Assembly: GCA_002400415.1 (NCBI GenBank) | Contig: DGQP01000001.1 | Span: 1 to 64,000 of the forward strand | Direction: 5' to 3' | DNA length: 64,000 bases | From: Chitinophagaceae bacterium UBA4411 | Lineage (GTDB): Bacteria; Bacteroidota; Bacteroidia; Chitinophagales; Chitinophagaceae | Shown: in pieces, positions 35,265 through 43,800 of the stretch | Layout: the number at the start of each line of letters is the position of its first letter | How positions within the stretch are numbered: position 1 is the stretch's first letter | Made by a program: the position numbers and the translations under genes | Notes under the pieces: generated by a model | The model's database searches: none | The model's input: the letters and a program-made list of their open reading frames with translations, nothing else | Told to the model about the DNA's origin: nothing

Positions 35265-37193
35265 ATGAAAATTAAATTCTACGCACTGTCGTTAGTTTCA
35301 CTAACGCTGGCGGCAACGATTGCAGCGCAAACACCGGGAGGAGTAAGCTCAAATCTTAAACTGTGGGTTAAATCTGATGCGGGTACAAGCACCTCAGGCA
35401 GCCTTGTTGATTCCTGGACCTATGTAAACGACGGTACCAAGTCATTTACTGCAACCGGTACAGACCGCCCTACCTTAGTATCTTCAGTTCTCAATTTTAA
35501 TCCCGTGATACGTTTCATTGGCGGGGGAACCGAGCATATGGACGGACCAACTGGCGCCAATGCCCCAATTCCTGCCGGTGATGATGATTATGCAGTCTTT
35601 GTGGTCTGGCAATCCACTACAGTTACTAATTTCCAGCGGATGTGGACACAACGTTCTGCAAACGCCACTTTTAATGATGCCTGCGCTTTTTCGAGCTGGA
35701 ATAATGGGAATTATGGATCCGAAACAGCAACCCCGGCCTTTACGCATACAATCAACAGGCCCTATACTATCAGCACCTGGAACATAAGCCAGCTAAATTT
35801 ATTAAACCAGGCTCTCGGCGACCTGGAAATTGTGGATGACCGCAATATCAGTACAGGTATTTTAGTAGACAATACTGATCCGTCTAATGTGAATGGTGCG
35901 GCCCTCAGAGCTATAAGTACTGCCGTTCACCGGATAGGCGGAAGTTATGACCCCGTTGACCCGGTTCAGAGCTTAAGAGGAGATATTGCAGAAATTATTG
36001 TCTATGACCGTTCCATTAGTGGCGCAGAACGAAACAGGATTTTTTCTTACCTCGCTATGAAATATGGTATTACTATAAAAACCGACCTGGTTTCTTCAGC
36101 AGGTACTATCATTTGGAACGCTGCGGCCAATAGTGCTTTCAATAACTCAGTTTTTGGTCTTTCCAGGGATGATGGCGCCAGCGGCTCTGGTTTACTGGTT
36201 AATCAATCCAACAGCATTGAGACCGGCAGTGGTAATGGAACTGGTCAAAACGCGGAAGGAAATATCGTGTTGAGTAACCCCACAAGCCTTGATGATCAGG
36301 ATTTTTTACAAATCGGTAACGATAATGCTGCGCTTACTGAAAGTATTAGCCTGGATGTTCCGGCTGCTGTAGCAGGCTCAAAACGCCTGGCCAGGGAATG
36401 GAAAGTGCAACATACCGGCAACATAGGTTCCTTTGATATGACTATGGATTTTTCTGGGTTAACGATTTCAGGAACGGGTCCATTTCAGTTCAGATTGATG
36501 GTTGACGAAGATGGTGACGGCGATTTTACTACGGGTACTGTAAGGTACTACTCCCCTTTCTCTTTCGGGGGTGGTATTATTAGTTTATCTGGTGTTACCC
36601 TGAACAATAATGAAGTTTTTACTTTCATTACCCAGGCAGGTGGTGTTTTATTACCCGTAACCTGGAAGAGTTTCTCCGCTAAACAAGTGAATAATGATGT
36701 TCGCCTTGACTGGAAAGTTGAAAACAATGCCAATGCAAGCCATTATGAAATTGAACACTCTTTTGATGGCATCAATTTCGAAAGAATTGGAACAGTTTCA
36801 AACACTACAAATGATGTAACTTATGAATTCCTTCATCGTGGAGTATTAAGCGGAGCCCATTTCTACAGGATTCGTCAGTTTGACTTTGACGGAAAGAATA
36901 CATATAGCAAAATCGTAAGTGTTACTATTAAAACACCTGACTTCATCACCTATATGCTGAATAACCCTGTTATGAGTTCAACTGCAGACGTGGTTATCAA
37001 AGCAGTTAAACCAGGTATGGCCCTTGTTGAACTTTGGTCAGCCAATGGCGCAAAACTGAGCGCAAAACAACAAGTTATCACTGCAGGATCAACAATAGTA
37101 CCTGTGGATATGAGAAGTGCACAACCGGGTAATTACCTGATCAGGCTGACAGTGGGTGACATTACACAAACTGTACAGTTTGTGAAGCTATAA
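35265..37193 (+). CDS. Secreted LamG-like / DUF8202-like protein with T9SS sorting domain
   Basis: A 642-residue secreted protein. Signal peptide 1-21 (cut after TIAA). Residues about 25-265 look like a concanavalin/LamG-type sandwich of the Bacteroidota kind that ends in GDIAEIIVYDRSISGAERNRIFSYLAMKYGI; about 270-450 is a second beta-rich region with an acidic DEDGDGDF segment that may bind calcium; about 465-560 resembles Fn3 (VTWKSFSAKQVNNDVRLDWKV is a standard pre-sorting motif); the C-terminus (about 565-642, ends VQFVKL) is a type A T9SS sorting domain. A surface adhesin or matrix protein is likely. It is a single gene with its own terminator. Confidence 0.85.
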   Translation: MKIKFYALSLVSLTLAATIAAQTPGGVSSNLKLWVKSDAGTSTSGSLVDSWTYVNDGTKSFTATGTDRPTLVSSVLNFNPVIRFIGGGTEHMDGPTGANAPIPAGDDDYAVFVVWQSTTVTNFQRMWTQRSANATFNDACAFSSWNNGNYGSETATPAFTHTINRPYTISTWNISQLNLLNQALGDLEIVDDRNISTGILVDNTDPSNVNGAALRAISTAVHRIGGSYDPVDPVQSLRGDIAEIIVYDRSISGAERNRIFSYLAMKYGITIKTDLVSSAGTIIWNAAANSAFNNSVFGLSRDDGASGSGLLVNQSNSIETGSGNGTGQNAEGNIVLSNPTSLDDQDFLQIGNDNAALTESISLDVPAAVAGSKRLAREWKVQHTGNIGSFDMTMDFSGLTISGTGPFQFRLMVDEDGDGDFTTGTVRYYSPFSFGGGIISLSGVTLNNNEVFTFITQAGGVLLPVTWKSFSAKQVNNDVRLDWKVENNANASHYEIEHSFDGINFERIGTVSNTTNDVTYEFLHRGVLSGAHFYRIRQFDFDGKNTYSKIVSVTIKTPDFITYMLNNPVMSSTADVVIKAVKPGMALVELWSANGAKLSAKQQVITAGSTIVPVDMRSAQPGNYLIRLTVGDITQTVQFVKL

Positions 37194-37209
37194 ACCGATT
37201 TCAGTTATT

Positions 37210-37246
37210 AAAAAAGACCTATCTCCTGCTGAGTTAGGTCTTTTTT
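37210..37246 (+). terminator. Terminator after the LamG-like gene
   Basis: AAAAAAGACCTA pairs with TAGGTCTTTTTT, with the T run ending one base before the next possible start codon (37248). Confidence 0.8.
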
Positions 37247-37247
37247 A

Positions 37248-38699
37248 ATGTATGATCTTAAACAAGCCAACTTGATGAAGGGCCTATCTGAAAAAAATAC
37301 AGGAATTACCGGCAGAGAAGCAGGGATGATAATAGTACTTTTCGTCATTTCACGAATTATCATCAGGATCATCGGCATTGAAATGGATTACCAGGCACTT
37401 TACCGTAACTGGCAGTACCTTTCTGTTGATACACTCCGGCATGATCTTCTGAAAGGTGTATGGTATGATCATACTCAACCACCGCTTTTTAACCTGCTCC
37501 TGGGAGCCATCCTGAAAATATCCGGCTCCTCCGCACCCCTTATTTTTTCGTTATGCTTTAAAATCATTACCCTCCTCAATACATTTCTGCTATTAAGGCT
37601 CCTGAAAGAAAATGCAAAACATAAAAACATCCCTTTGCTCCTTGCGTTGATCTATCTTTTGAGCCCGGCCACCATTTTGTTTGAAAATGAGCTCTTCTAT
37701 ACTTCTTTCATAACACTGTTATTACTACTAAGCTGTAATTATCTTTCAAAGTACCAGGTAGCTGGTAAGCCAGGAAAACTGTTCGGCTTTTTTCTTCCCC
37801 TGGCTCTTATCTGCTTAACCAGGAGTATGTATCATCTTGCCTGGCTGGTTTTGCCATGGCTATTTATTCTTTTCAGGTCCCGTGAAAAAAAGTATGCAGT
37901 AAAAGTTCTGCTTACAGGCCTTTCTTTAATCATCCTTGTCAGCGGATGGTATATCAAAAACAGCCTGATCTTCGGAAGTTTTACAACCTCCACCTGGGGT
38001 GGAATGAACATTGCCCGTAATGTATTCCATGATGCGGTTATTACAGACTCCGGCCAGATTGCATCTATCGAGCCTTTTTCAAAAATTTCAGCTTATACGC
38101 ATTTTCTTCCCCCTGACCCGGCAGCCGATTTTAAAGGACTCAATGACCGTGATTTGTTACAGGAGATGAAGAATGATTCATTTATCAATGAAAAACATGC
38201 AGGGTATATAGAAATTTCGAAGCGGTATATGCAAGCCAGTAAACAACAGGTGAAGGATCATCCCGGTGCCTACCTGAAGAATGTAATGCAATCGGCAATT
38301 ATTTTCTTTGCCCCGGCAACAAGATACCCGGTAAATGAAGCACAAGCCAGGAAAATGAAATACTATGACCTGCTCTATTCGTTCAATCTCTCTCAACTGG
38401 CTGAAGGAAAAAAAGAAAGAAGAATTGCCTTAACCTTATCAGCATTGCCGAAATTTATTTGTTACTTCCTGGTGTTTTTTATTGTGGTAAGAACCTGGAT
38501 AAGAAAAAGACAAATCCCCCTGCTGCATCTTTTTATTATTTATGTGACCGGGTATATTTTCACCGTCAGCTCTTTATTTGAACATTATGAAAACATGCGG
38601 TTCCGGTATGAAGCCGAGCCACTTTTCCTTGTTTTGGCAGGAGCTGTATTAACTGATTGGCTCAATAAGAGATCAAATAAAAAAAAGCAGGCTATTTGA
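37248..38699 (+). CDS. GT39-family (ArnT/PMT-like) glycosyltransferase
   Basis: A 483-residue multi-pass inner-membrane protein. The first periplasmic loop has the GT39 pattern YDHTQPPLFNLLLG (about 76-89) after the region MDYQALYRNWQYL; LLNTFLLLRLL and LSPATILFENEL follow as in ArnT-like proteins. It would move a sugar from a polyprenyl-phosphate donor to a glycan, lipid or protein in the periplasm. The first ATG touches the upstream terminator; ATG 37275 (MKGLSEKN) may be the real start. Its stop codon lies inside the downstream terminator hairpin. Confidence 0.8.
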   Translation: MYDLKQANLMKGLSEKNTGITGREAGMIIVLFVISRIIIRIIGIEMDYQALYRNWQYLSVDTLRHDLLKGVWYDHTQPPLFNLLLGAILKISGSSAPLIFSLCFKIITLLNTFLLLRLLKENAKHKNIPLLLALIYLLSPATILFENELFYTSFITLLLLLSCNYLSKYQVAGKPGKLFGFFLPLALICLTRSMYHLAWLVLPWLFILFRSREKKYAVKVLLTGLSLIILVSGWYIKNSLIFGSFTTSTWGGMNIARNVFHDAVITDSGQIASIEPFSKISAYTHFLPPDPAADFKGLNDRDLLQEMKNDSFINEKHAGYIEISKRYMQASKQQVKDHPGAYLKNVMQSAIIFFAPATRYPVNEAQARKMKYYDLLYSFNLSQLAEGKKERRIALTLSALPKFICYFLVFFIVVRTWIRKRQIPLLHLFIIYVTGYIFTVSSLFEHYENMRFRYEAEPLFLVLAGAVLTDWLNKRSNKKKQAI

Positions 38700-38715
38700 T
38701 CCGATAGCCTGCTTT
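38684..38715. terminator. Bidirectional terminator overlapping the GT39 stop codon
   Basis: AAAGCAGGCTAT-TTGATCCG-ATAGCCTGCTTT forms a perfect 12-bp hairpin flanked by an A run and a pyrimidine run. It separates convergent genes. Confidence 0.85.
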
Positions 38716-38733
38716 CCAAAAATTGCAGCCTGG

Positions 38734-39411
38734 TTATGCTTTTTTGGCAATAACCATTATTTCTTTAATGCCAAACAGTCTTGATACAAGATTGGTCGCA
38801 AACCTGTATAACCCAAAGTTTATTTTGGCAAGTGGTAATAATTTGAAATATCCTGCTCCCCTGATGTAGCGGTTTTCCTGTATTATGAACCCGGTGGTGA
38901 TGAGCAGATTATTAATCGCCTGGAAATTCCAGGTATGCAGGTGCTGATTCAGATCATACTCAAATTTCCCCTTACCATGACGTTCATGCGGAATAACAAG
39001 TACCAGCGTATGCCCCTTCTTTAATTTGCTATTGATGCTCTCCAGCATAGCTTTCGGATGCGGGTGATGTTCCAGAACATGGGCAGAAAAAACCACATCA
39101 AAAGCCTCAGTAGGTATCTCATCGAGATTTGTGGTGGCGTCAATCCCTTTTTTCTTACAAAATTCTATCCCAAAGGTTGAAATATCATACCCTTTTGCGT
39201 TGGGCAGGTAATATATATTCTGACCAAGCCCGCAGCCGTAATCGAGAATCCGGCTATTCTTGTCCACGCTGAAAAAAAACTTATCCAGAGCAATTTTAGC
39301 CCTTGCATTATAATAAGCTTCGTTAAAGTGATTACTATGGCGGGTTTCATGGTACCATGATTCATAATCCAGCGAAACATGCTTTTCTTCAACGGTAGTT
39401 GTCTGACTCAT
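38734..39411 (-). CDS. Class I SAM-dependent methyltransferase
   Basis: A 225-residue methyltransferase. Motif I is ILDYGCGLGQN (about 55-65), the strand 2 acidic region follows in KGYDIS, and VVFSAHVLEHHPHP (about 106-119) is the typical motif of Methyltransf_11/23 enzymes. The ATG at 39411 is preferred; an in-frame TTG three codons upstream also exists. In this locus a sugar or lipid-carrier methylation is likely. A short perfect hairpin lies 27 bases upstream in the probable leader. Confidence 0.85.
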   Translation of the reverse strand: MSQTTTVEEKHVSLDYESWYHETRHSNHFNEAYYNARAKIALDKFFFSVDKNSRILDYGCGLGQNIYYLPNAKGYDISTFGIEFCKKKGIDATTNLDEIPTEAFDVVFSAHVLEHHPHPKAMLESINSKLKKGHTLVLVIPHERHGKGKFEYDLNQHLHTWNFQAINNLLITTGFIIQENRYIRGAGYFKLLPLAKINFGLYRFATNLVSRLFGIKEIMVIAKKA

Positions 39412-39437
39412 TACTTTCAATAGAATTTAAGTTTACA

Positions 39438-39455
39438 TTCCCTGAATACAGGGAA
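39438..39455. repeat. Short perfect inverted repeat upstream of the methyltransferase
   Basis: TTCCCTG-AATA-CAGGGAA has two exact 7-base arms. It lies between a promoter-like TATTTTAG (about 39467-39474, minus strand) and the ATG at 39411, so it would fold in the mRNA leader or serve as an operator. The rest of the 270-base gap to the flippase gene shows nothing else clear. Confidence 0.45.
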
Positions 39456-39682
39456 CAGACGCTAAAATAGAAAGAAATCCACGACCTTGAAATATTTTGG
39501 CCAATATCTTTCAGTATTGCCCCTGAAAAACCCGCAACAAGGTCTGAAACATATTTTTTATCCTACTCCGCTATAAAATGTCATTTTTTTATTAAGCAGC
39601 CATAACAGTTGTTAGCCCGGAAAGGGTTCGGAGAATACAATAAACCATAAATTATTTTCTTAGTTTATTTTTACCGTTCTTT

Positions 39683-41083
39683 ATGGTTCACCATTACAAA
39701 CCCTTCCTTCGCTTGAAAAATCGTTTTTCGTCATATTGGGTCCGTTCTGCATTTTATTCCTTTTTCCAGCGTTTTTCGTTGACTTTTTTTGGTCTTATTA
39801 ATTTTATGATCCTGACCAGGACCATTTCGGAAAACCAGCTGGGAACCTGGGCTCTGTTTCTTATTATCACCGGCGTTTTCGAAGCCACAAAAAGCAACTT
39901 GCTTAAGAATGCCCATGTTAAATATGTAAGCGGCAGTCCTGACAAAAAAGAAAAAATCGCAATTGCTTCCTCCTCTTTTCTTATTAATACCTGTATCAGT
40001 TTCCTGTTTATCCTCCTGGTCATTTTCTTTTCAGAGTGGCTAAGTCAATGGCTTAATGCCGGGCTGGAGCTTGCACAAATGCTGGTTTGGTTTATACCGG
40101 GGATGCTTTTCATGATATTTTTTACGCATCTTGAATCAGTTCAGCAATCCCACCTGGATTTTAAAGGTGTATTTGCAGGCTATTTCATCCGGCAAATCTT
40201 CTTTTTTCTTGTCTTGCTGATTTACTGGATACTCAAAAAACCTCTTTCGCTGCCCCTGCTTGCTATATATCAGTCACTCAGTATTGCACTGGGCTCCCTT
40301 GTGCTGTATATTTTCAGTAAAAAATATTTAGCCCATCAATTTATAGCCAGTTGGCCTTGGTCAAAAAAAATAATCGGTTACGGCGGTTATATTTTCGGAT
40401 CCGGGCTTGTAGCGAATATCGCAAATAACCTGGACCAGGTAATGATTGCCCGGTATGTGCCCGGTTCGGTAGCCTACTATAATGTTGCTTCCCGTATCAA
40501 CAACCTGGTTGACATGCCCTCTTATGCCGCAGCAGATATTATTTTCCCAAAAGCTTCGCTTGCATCGGTGGAAGAAGGCCCGGCCAAAGTAAAATACCTG
40601 TTTGAACGAATGATTGCCATCCTGATTGCTATCACCATCCCTGTGGCTCTTTTTATTATCCTCTTCCCGAAATTGATAACTACCATCATCGCAGGTACAG
40701 CTTATACCCCTGCTGCCGGCATCCTGCAGATTTATATGGTAACAGGTATTCTGCGCCCTGCACAAAACCAGGCAGCCAATCTCCTGAATTCCATTGGCAA
40801 ACCCGGAGTCACCTTCGCCATGAATACCATTTCGCTAAGCATTCTTCTTTTGCTGAATTATATATGCCTGAAAGAGTTCGGGTTTTATGGCGCAGCTATC
40901 GGAACACTGACCACCACGCTGATCAGTTTTATTACATGGTATTTTTTAATGCGTAAAATCATCCGCCTTGATCTGTCAAATGTAGCCAGGTACATCATCA
41001 GTACTTACCGGTCCTTCTACCAGCAGGCAAAAGGATTTCTTTCCAGGAGACAGAAGAACCAGGAAATGGGACAGGGAGTGTAA
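39683..41083 (+). CDS. Wzx-type oligosaccharide flippase
   Basis: A 466-residue polytopic membrane protein of the MOP superfamily (polysaccharide_synt family), which flips undecaprenyl-linked repeat units across the inner membrane. About twelve to fourteen helices are seen; the N-terminal block (FGLINFMILTRTISENQLGTWALF, about 36-59) and the mid region YGGYIFGSGLVANIANNLDQVMIARY (about 233-258) are characteristic. The last 30 residues are basic. It ends two bases before the stop of the convergent GMC oxidoreductase gene. Confidence 0.87.
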   Translation: MVHHYKPFLRLKNRFSSYWVRSAFYSFFQRFSLTFFGLINFMILTRTISENQLGTWALFLIITGVFEATKSNLLKNAHVKYVSGSPDKKEKIAIASSSFLINTCISFLFILLVIFFSEWLSQWLNAGLELAQMLVWFIPGMLFMIFFTHLESVQQSHLDFKGVFAGYFIRQIFFFLVLLIYWILKKPLSLPLLAIYQSLSIALGSLVLYIFSKKYLAHQFIASWPWSKKIIGYGGYIFGSGLVANIANNLDQVMIARYVPGSVAYYNVASRINNLVDMPSYAAADIIFPKASLASVEEGPAKVKYLFERMIAILIAITIPVALFIILFPKLITTIIAGTAYTPAAGILQIYMVTGILRPAQNQAANLLNSIGKPGVTFAMNTISLSILLLLNYICLKEFGFYGAAIGTLTTTLISFITWYFLMRKIIRLDLSNVARYIISTYRSFYQQAKGFLSRRQKNQEMGQGV

Positions 41084-41085
41084 TA

Positions 41086-42798
41086 CTAAAGAGCGCCCTG
41101 TTTCAGTTCATTTACAGCGTAATTACAGGCTCTTGCTGTAAAAGCCATATACGTAAGCGATGGATTGGCGGTCCCGGAAGATGTCATAAAGCTTCCATCA
41201 GTAACAAACACATTTTTCACATCATGCATCTGGTTAAACTGGTTAAGTACAGAGGTCTCTGGATCTTTTCCCATACGTGCCGTTCCCATTTCATGAAAAG
41301 CAGAACCACCCGGCTGTAAATGACTGTAGGATTTAATGTCCTTAAACCCGGCCGTTGTCAGCATTTCTTCAATACTGGCACGTATATCTTTTTGCATGGC
41401 TTTCTCGTTATCATGATATTCGAAATCGATCTTTACAAGCGGTATGCCCCATTGATCTTTTTGCTGTTCATCAAGTGTAATTTTATTCTCAAAATAAGGC
41501 AATGTTTCTCCCCAGCCTCCCAGCCAGATACGCCAGGGCCCGGGTTGTAGTAACCGCTCTTTAAAGTCTTTACCGAATCCGCTAACCAATCTTCCTTGTT
41601 CCTGCCAGCCGGCCCGGCCTCCCATACCCTGCAAACCATAACCACGTATAAACTCTTTCTGCTTTGTATCTGCTGAGATATTGCGAAACCTTGGAACATA
41701 GATACCTACCGGTCTCCTCCCGGAATGGTATTTGTCTTCAAATCCGTCAAATTGCGCCTCAGCCCCCGTCCCGGTAAAATGATCCATTAAATTATGACCT
41801 ATCTGCCCGCTTGAATTACCTAACCCTGTTGGGAAGCTGCCCGATTTGGAATTTAATAATATGGCAGCTGTGGCAATCGCCGATGCGTTAAGAAATATAA
41901 TCCTTGCAGTATATTCCGTTACTTTTTTGGTAACAGCATCCATAACCCGAACCCCTGATGCCCGTTTTTTTTGGGCATCATACAATACTTCTGTTACTAT
42001 TGAGTCTGGTTTCAGGGTCATATTTCCCGTTGCAGCTGCAGCAGGTAAACTGGCAGCATTACTACTGTAGTAGCCTCCGAAAGGACAGCCCCGGCTGCAG
42101 AGATTACGGTATTGGCAAGGGCCTCTGCCATTCCAGCCGCGGGTTAAATTAGCCACCCTTCCAATCGTGACGATCCTGTCTTTATAACCTGACCGGATTT
42201 TTGATGAGAAATGCTCCTCAACACAATTCATTTCCATGGGAGGTAAAAAAATTCCATCCGGCAAATGAGCTAAACCTTCATTTTTACCACTGATGCCTAT
42301 ATAATTTTCCACGTAATCATACCAGGGAGCAATATCCTTATACCGGACGGGCCAGTCAACACCAATACCGTCTTTCTGATTGGCTTCAAAATCAAGATCG
42401 CTGTACCGGAAACACTGACGCCCCCATGTTAATGATTTACCCCCAACCTGGTAGCCCCTGCCCCAGTTAAAGGGCTTTTCCTGTATGTAAGGATGTTCTT
42501 TATCGCTGGCAAAAAACTGGAGGGCTCCCGGGTCACCAGCCATACTCTGAACAGGGTTTTGCTCCAGTTGGGTATTCGTTAACCGCAAACGGTGATCAAA
42601 CTCCCAGGGAAGCATGTTCGCAGTTTTATAACCTGTAATATGTTCAACATTTTCCCCGCGTTCCAGTACAAGGGTTTTTAATCCTTTTTCACAAAGTTCT
42701 TTGGCAGCTAAGCCACCGGTAATACCAGATCCAACCACAATCGCATCATAGTTATACAGTTCTTTTCCGTTCTGGCTCGTTTTAATCGGATCACCCAT
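41086..42798 (-). CDS. GMC-family flavoprotein oxidoreductase (gluconate dehydrogenase-type large subunit)
   Basis: A 570-residue FAD enzyme. The N-terminal ADP-binding motif is VVGSGITGG (21-29) followed by LVLERG; the sequence GGKSLTWGRQCFR (about 125-137) is the GMC signature region, and the C-terminal domain has HEMGTARMGKDP (about 488-499) with the catalytic His region and NPSLTYMAFTARA near the end. It has no signal of its own; with the RR-type small subunit encoded just upstream it may be exported as a complex. The likely reaction is oxidation of a sugar or sugar acid. No cytochrome c subunit is adjacent. Confidence 0.88.
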   Translation of the reverse strand: MGDPIKTSQNGKELYNYDAIVVGSGITGGLAAKELCEKGLKTLVLERGENVEHITGYKTANMLPWEFDHRLRLTNTQLEQNPVQSMAGDPGALQFFASDKEHPYIQEKPFNWGRGYQVGGKSLTWGRQCFRYSDLDFEANQKDGIGVDWPVRYKDIAPWYDYVENYIGISGKNEGLAHLPDGIFLPPMEMNCVEEHFSSKIRSGYKDRIVTIGRVANLTRGWNGRGPCQYRNLCSRGCPFGGYYSSNAASLPAAAATGNMTLKPDSIVTEVLYDAQKKRASGVRVMDAVTKKVTEYTARIIFLNASAIATAAILLNSKSGSFPTGLGNSSGQIGHNLMDHFTGTGAEAQFDGFEDKYHSGRRPVGIYVPRFRNISADTKQKEFIRGYGLQGMGGRAGWQEQGRLVSGFGKDFKERLLQPGPWRIWLGGWGETLPYFENKITLDEQQKDQWGIPLVKIDFEYHDNEKAMQKDIRASIEEMLTTAGFKDIKSYSHLQPGGSAFHEMGTARMGKDPETSVLNQFNQMHDVKNVFVTDGSFMTSSGTANPSLTYMAFTARACNYAVNELKQGAL

Positions 42799-42803
42799 AA
42801 TAT

Positions 42804-43379
42804 TCAGTTTGTAGCCCAGGCTTTCTGCCCGGGTTTAAGAGGAACACAGCCATGATAATTTCCGGGAACATAATCATAAGCAAGTGCTTTGGTGGCCCCT
42901 TGCCGGGAAGTACAAAACCCTTCCACTGTATATTCTTTCAATGTTGTAAAAAATGATTTACCCAGGTACTTTGTTTGAGCTTTGCCCAGAATACCCGCAT
43001 AAGGCTTCCCTTTCTTTTCAAAATACGTCAATGCAGCTTCTTGTTGCCCCGGCAAACAGGACTGGTATGGTTTCCCGTACTTTATCAGGCAATGTGATTG
43101 TATGTCTTTCAATCCTGTTATGAAATTGTTTTGTGATTTCCGGTCCGTGCAATCTTTAACCATTTTAATAATAACAGGAGCCACCTCTGCTTCTTTTGCA
43201 CCGGGAGTATCAGTGGAAGGAATAATCGTCTCAGCAAGAGAAGCAACCAGATCACTATTTGCAGAAAGGAATCCGGTATCCGGAGTCTTGTTAATTTCAT
43301 ACCATTTATATCCACCTGATGCAATAGCTATCCCGGCTCCTGCGAATAAAATTCTTGAAATCGCCTTACGTCTGTTCAT
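42804..43379 (-). CDS. Gluconate 2-dehydrogenase subunit 3 family protein
   Basis: A 191-residue small subunit. The N-terminus MNRRKAISRILFAGAGIAIASG is a twin-arginine-like signal (Arg3-Arg4), followed by the conserved VASLAETIIPSTDTPGAKEAEV segment (about 45-66) of the family and a C-terminal GYVPG-like loop (YVPGNYHGCVP). It precedes the GMC flavoprotein by five bases, so the pair is one operon. In known enzymes this subunit helps export and assembly of the flavoprotein. It has a good TTG-18-TATCTTTA promoter candidate upstream. Confidence 0.87.
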   Translation of the reverse strand: MNRRKAISRILFAGAGIAIASGGYKWYEINKTPDTGFLSANSDLVASLAETIIPSTDTPGAKEAEVAPVIIKMVKDCTDRKSQNNFITGLKDIQSHCLIKYGKPYQSCLPGQQEAALTYFEKKGKPYAGILGKAQTKYLGKSFFTTLKEYTVEGFCTSRQGATKALAYDYVPGNYHGCVPLKPGQKAWATN

Positions 43380-43419
43380 TTGATTAATTCATTTTCAGGG
43401 AAACAGATAGAAATGCGCT

Positions 43420-43448
43420 TAAAGATAGAAAAACGTATTGATTAACAA
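43420..43448 (-). promoter_or_regulatory. Promoter candidate of the gluconate dehydrogenase-type operon
   Basis: Minus strand TTG (43448-43446), 18 bases, then TATCTTTA (43427-43420), one mismatch to TAnnTTTG; leader about 35 bases. Confidence 0.4.
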
Positions 43449-43769
43449 GATGAGTGGATATGTATTGCTTTTCAAAAAGAAGAACAAATATCGCATTTCA
43501 CAGAGATTCCGAATTAAAAATGAAATCAATTTAATTGACTAATAATCATATAGTTACAAACAATTCATCTACCTTCTTATTATTTTCTCTCCGGATTATC
43601 GTTTCGGTTTCATTTTCATTGAACAATATTCTATCTTGCTCCTTCATTCAATGGCATCCTGCTTGGTGCACCAACTCCATTTTAAAATTCAAAGTCGGAA
43701 AAGAAAACCTAAATGATTAATTCAGGGGCTTTTATGTGCTCTTTTTTAAAAAGTATGGGCTTTAAAAAC

Positions 43770-43777
43770 TAAATTTG
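43770..43777 (+). promoter_or_regulatory. -7 box of the chain-length/export operon
   Basis: TAAATTTG matches TAnnTTTG exactly and ends 23 bases before the ATG at 43801. No clear -33 TTG. Confidence 0.45.
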
Positions 43778-43800
43778 TTCTAATAAAGTAATCTTATCTA

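Larger units (their letters stand above)
43380..43800. other. 421-base gap between divergent operons
   Basis: AT-rich, with promoter candidates for both sides (43420-43448 minus, 43770-43777 plus). A 61-codon plus-strand frame inside it begins with TTG and resembles no protein. I see no RNA gene or strong hairpin. Confidence 0.6.

Noticed and set aside
43535..43720. 61-codon frame in the gap before the Wzc-like gene
   Set aside because: Starts with TTG, has low-complexity AT-driven composition and no family resemblance.
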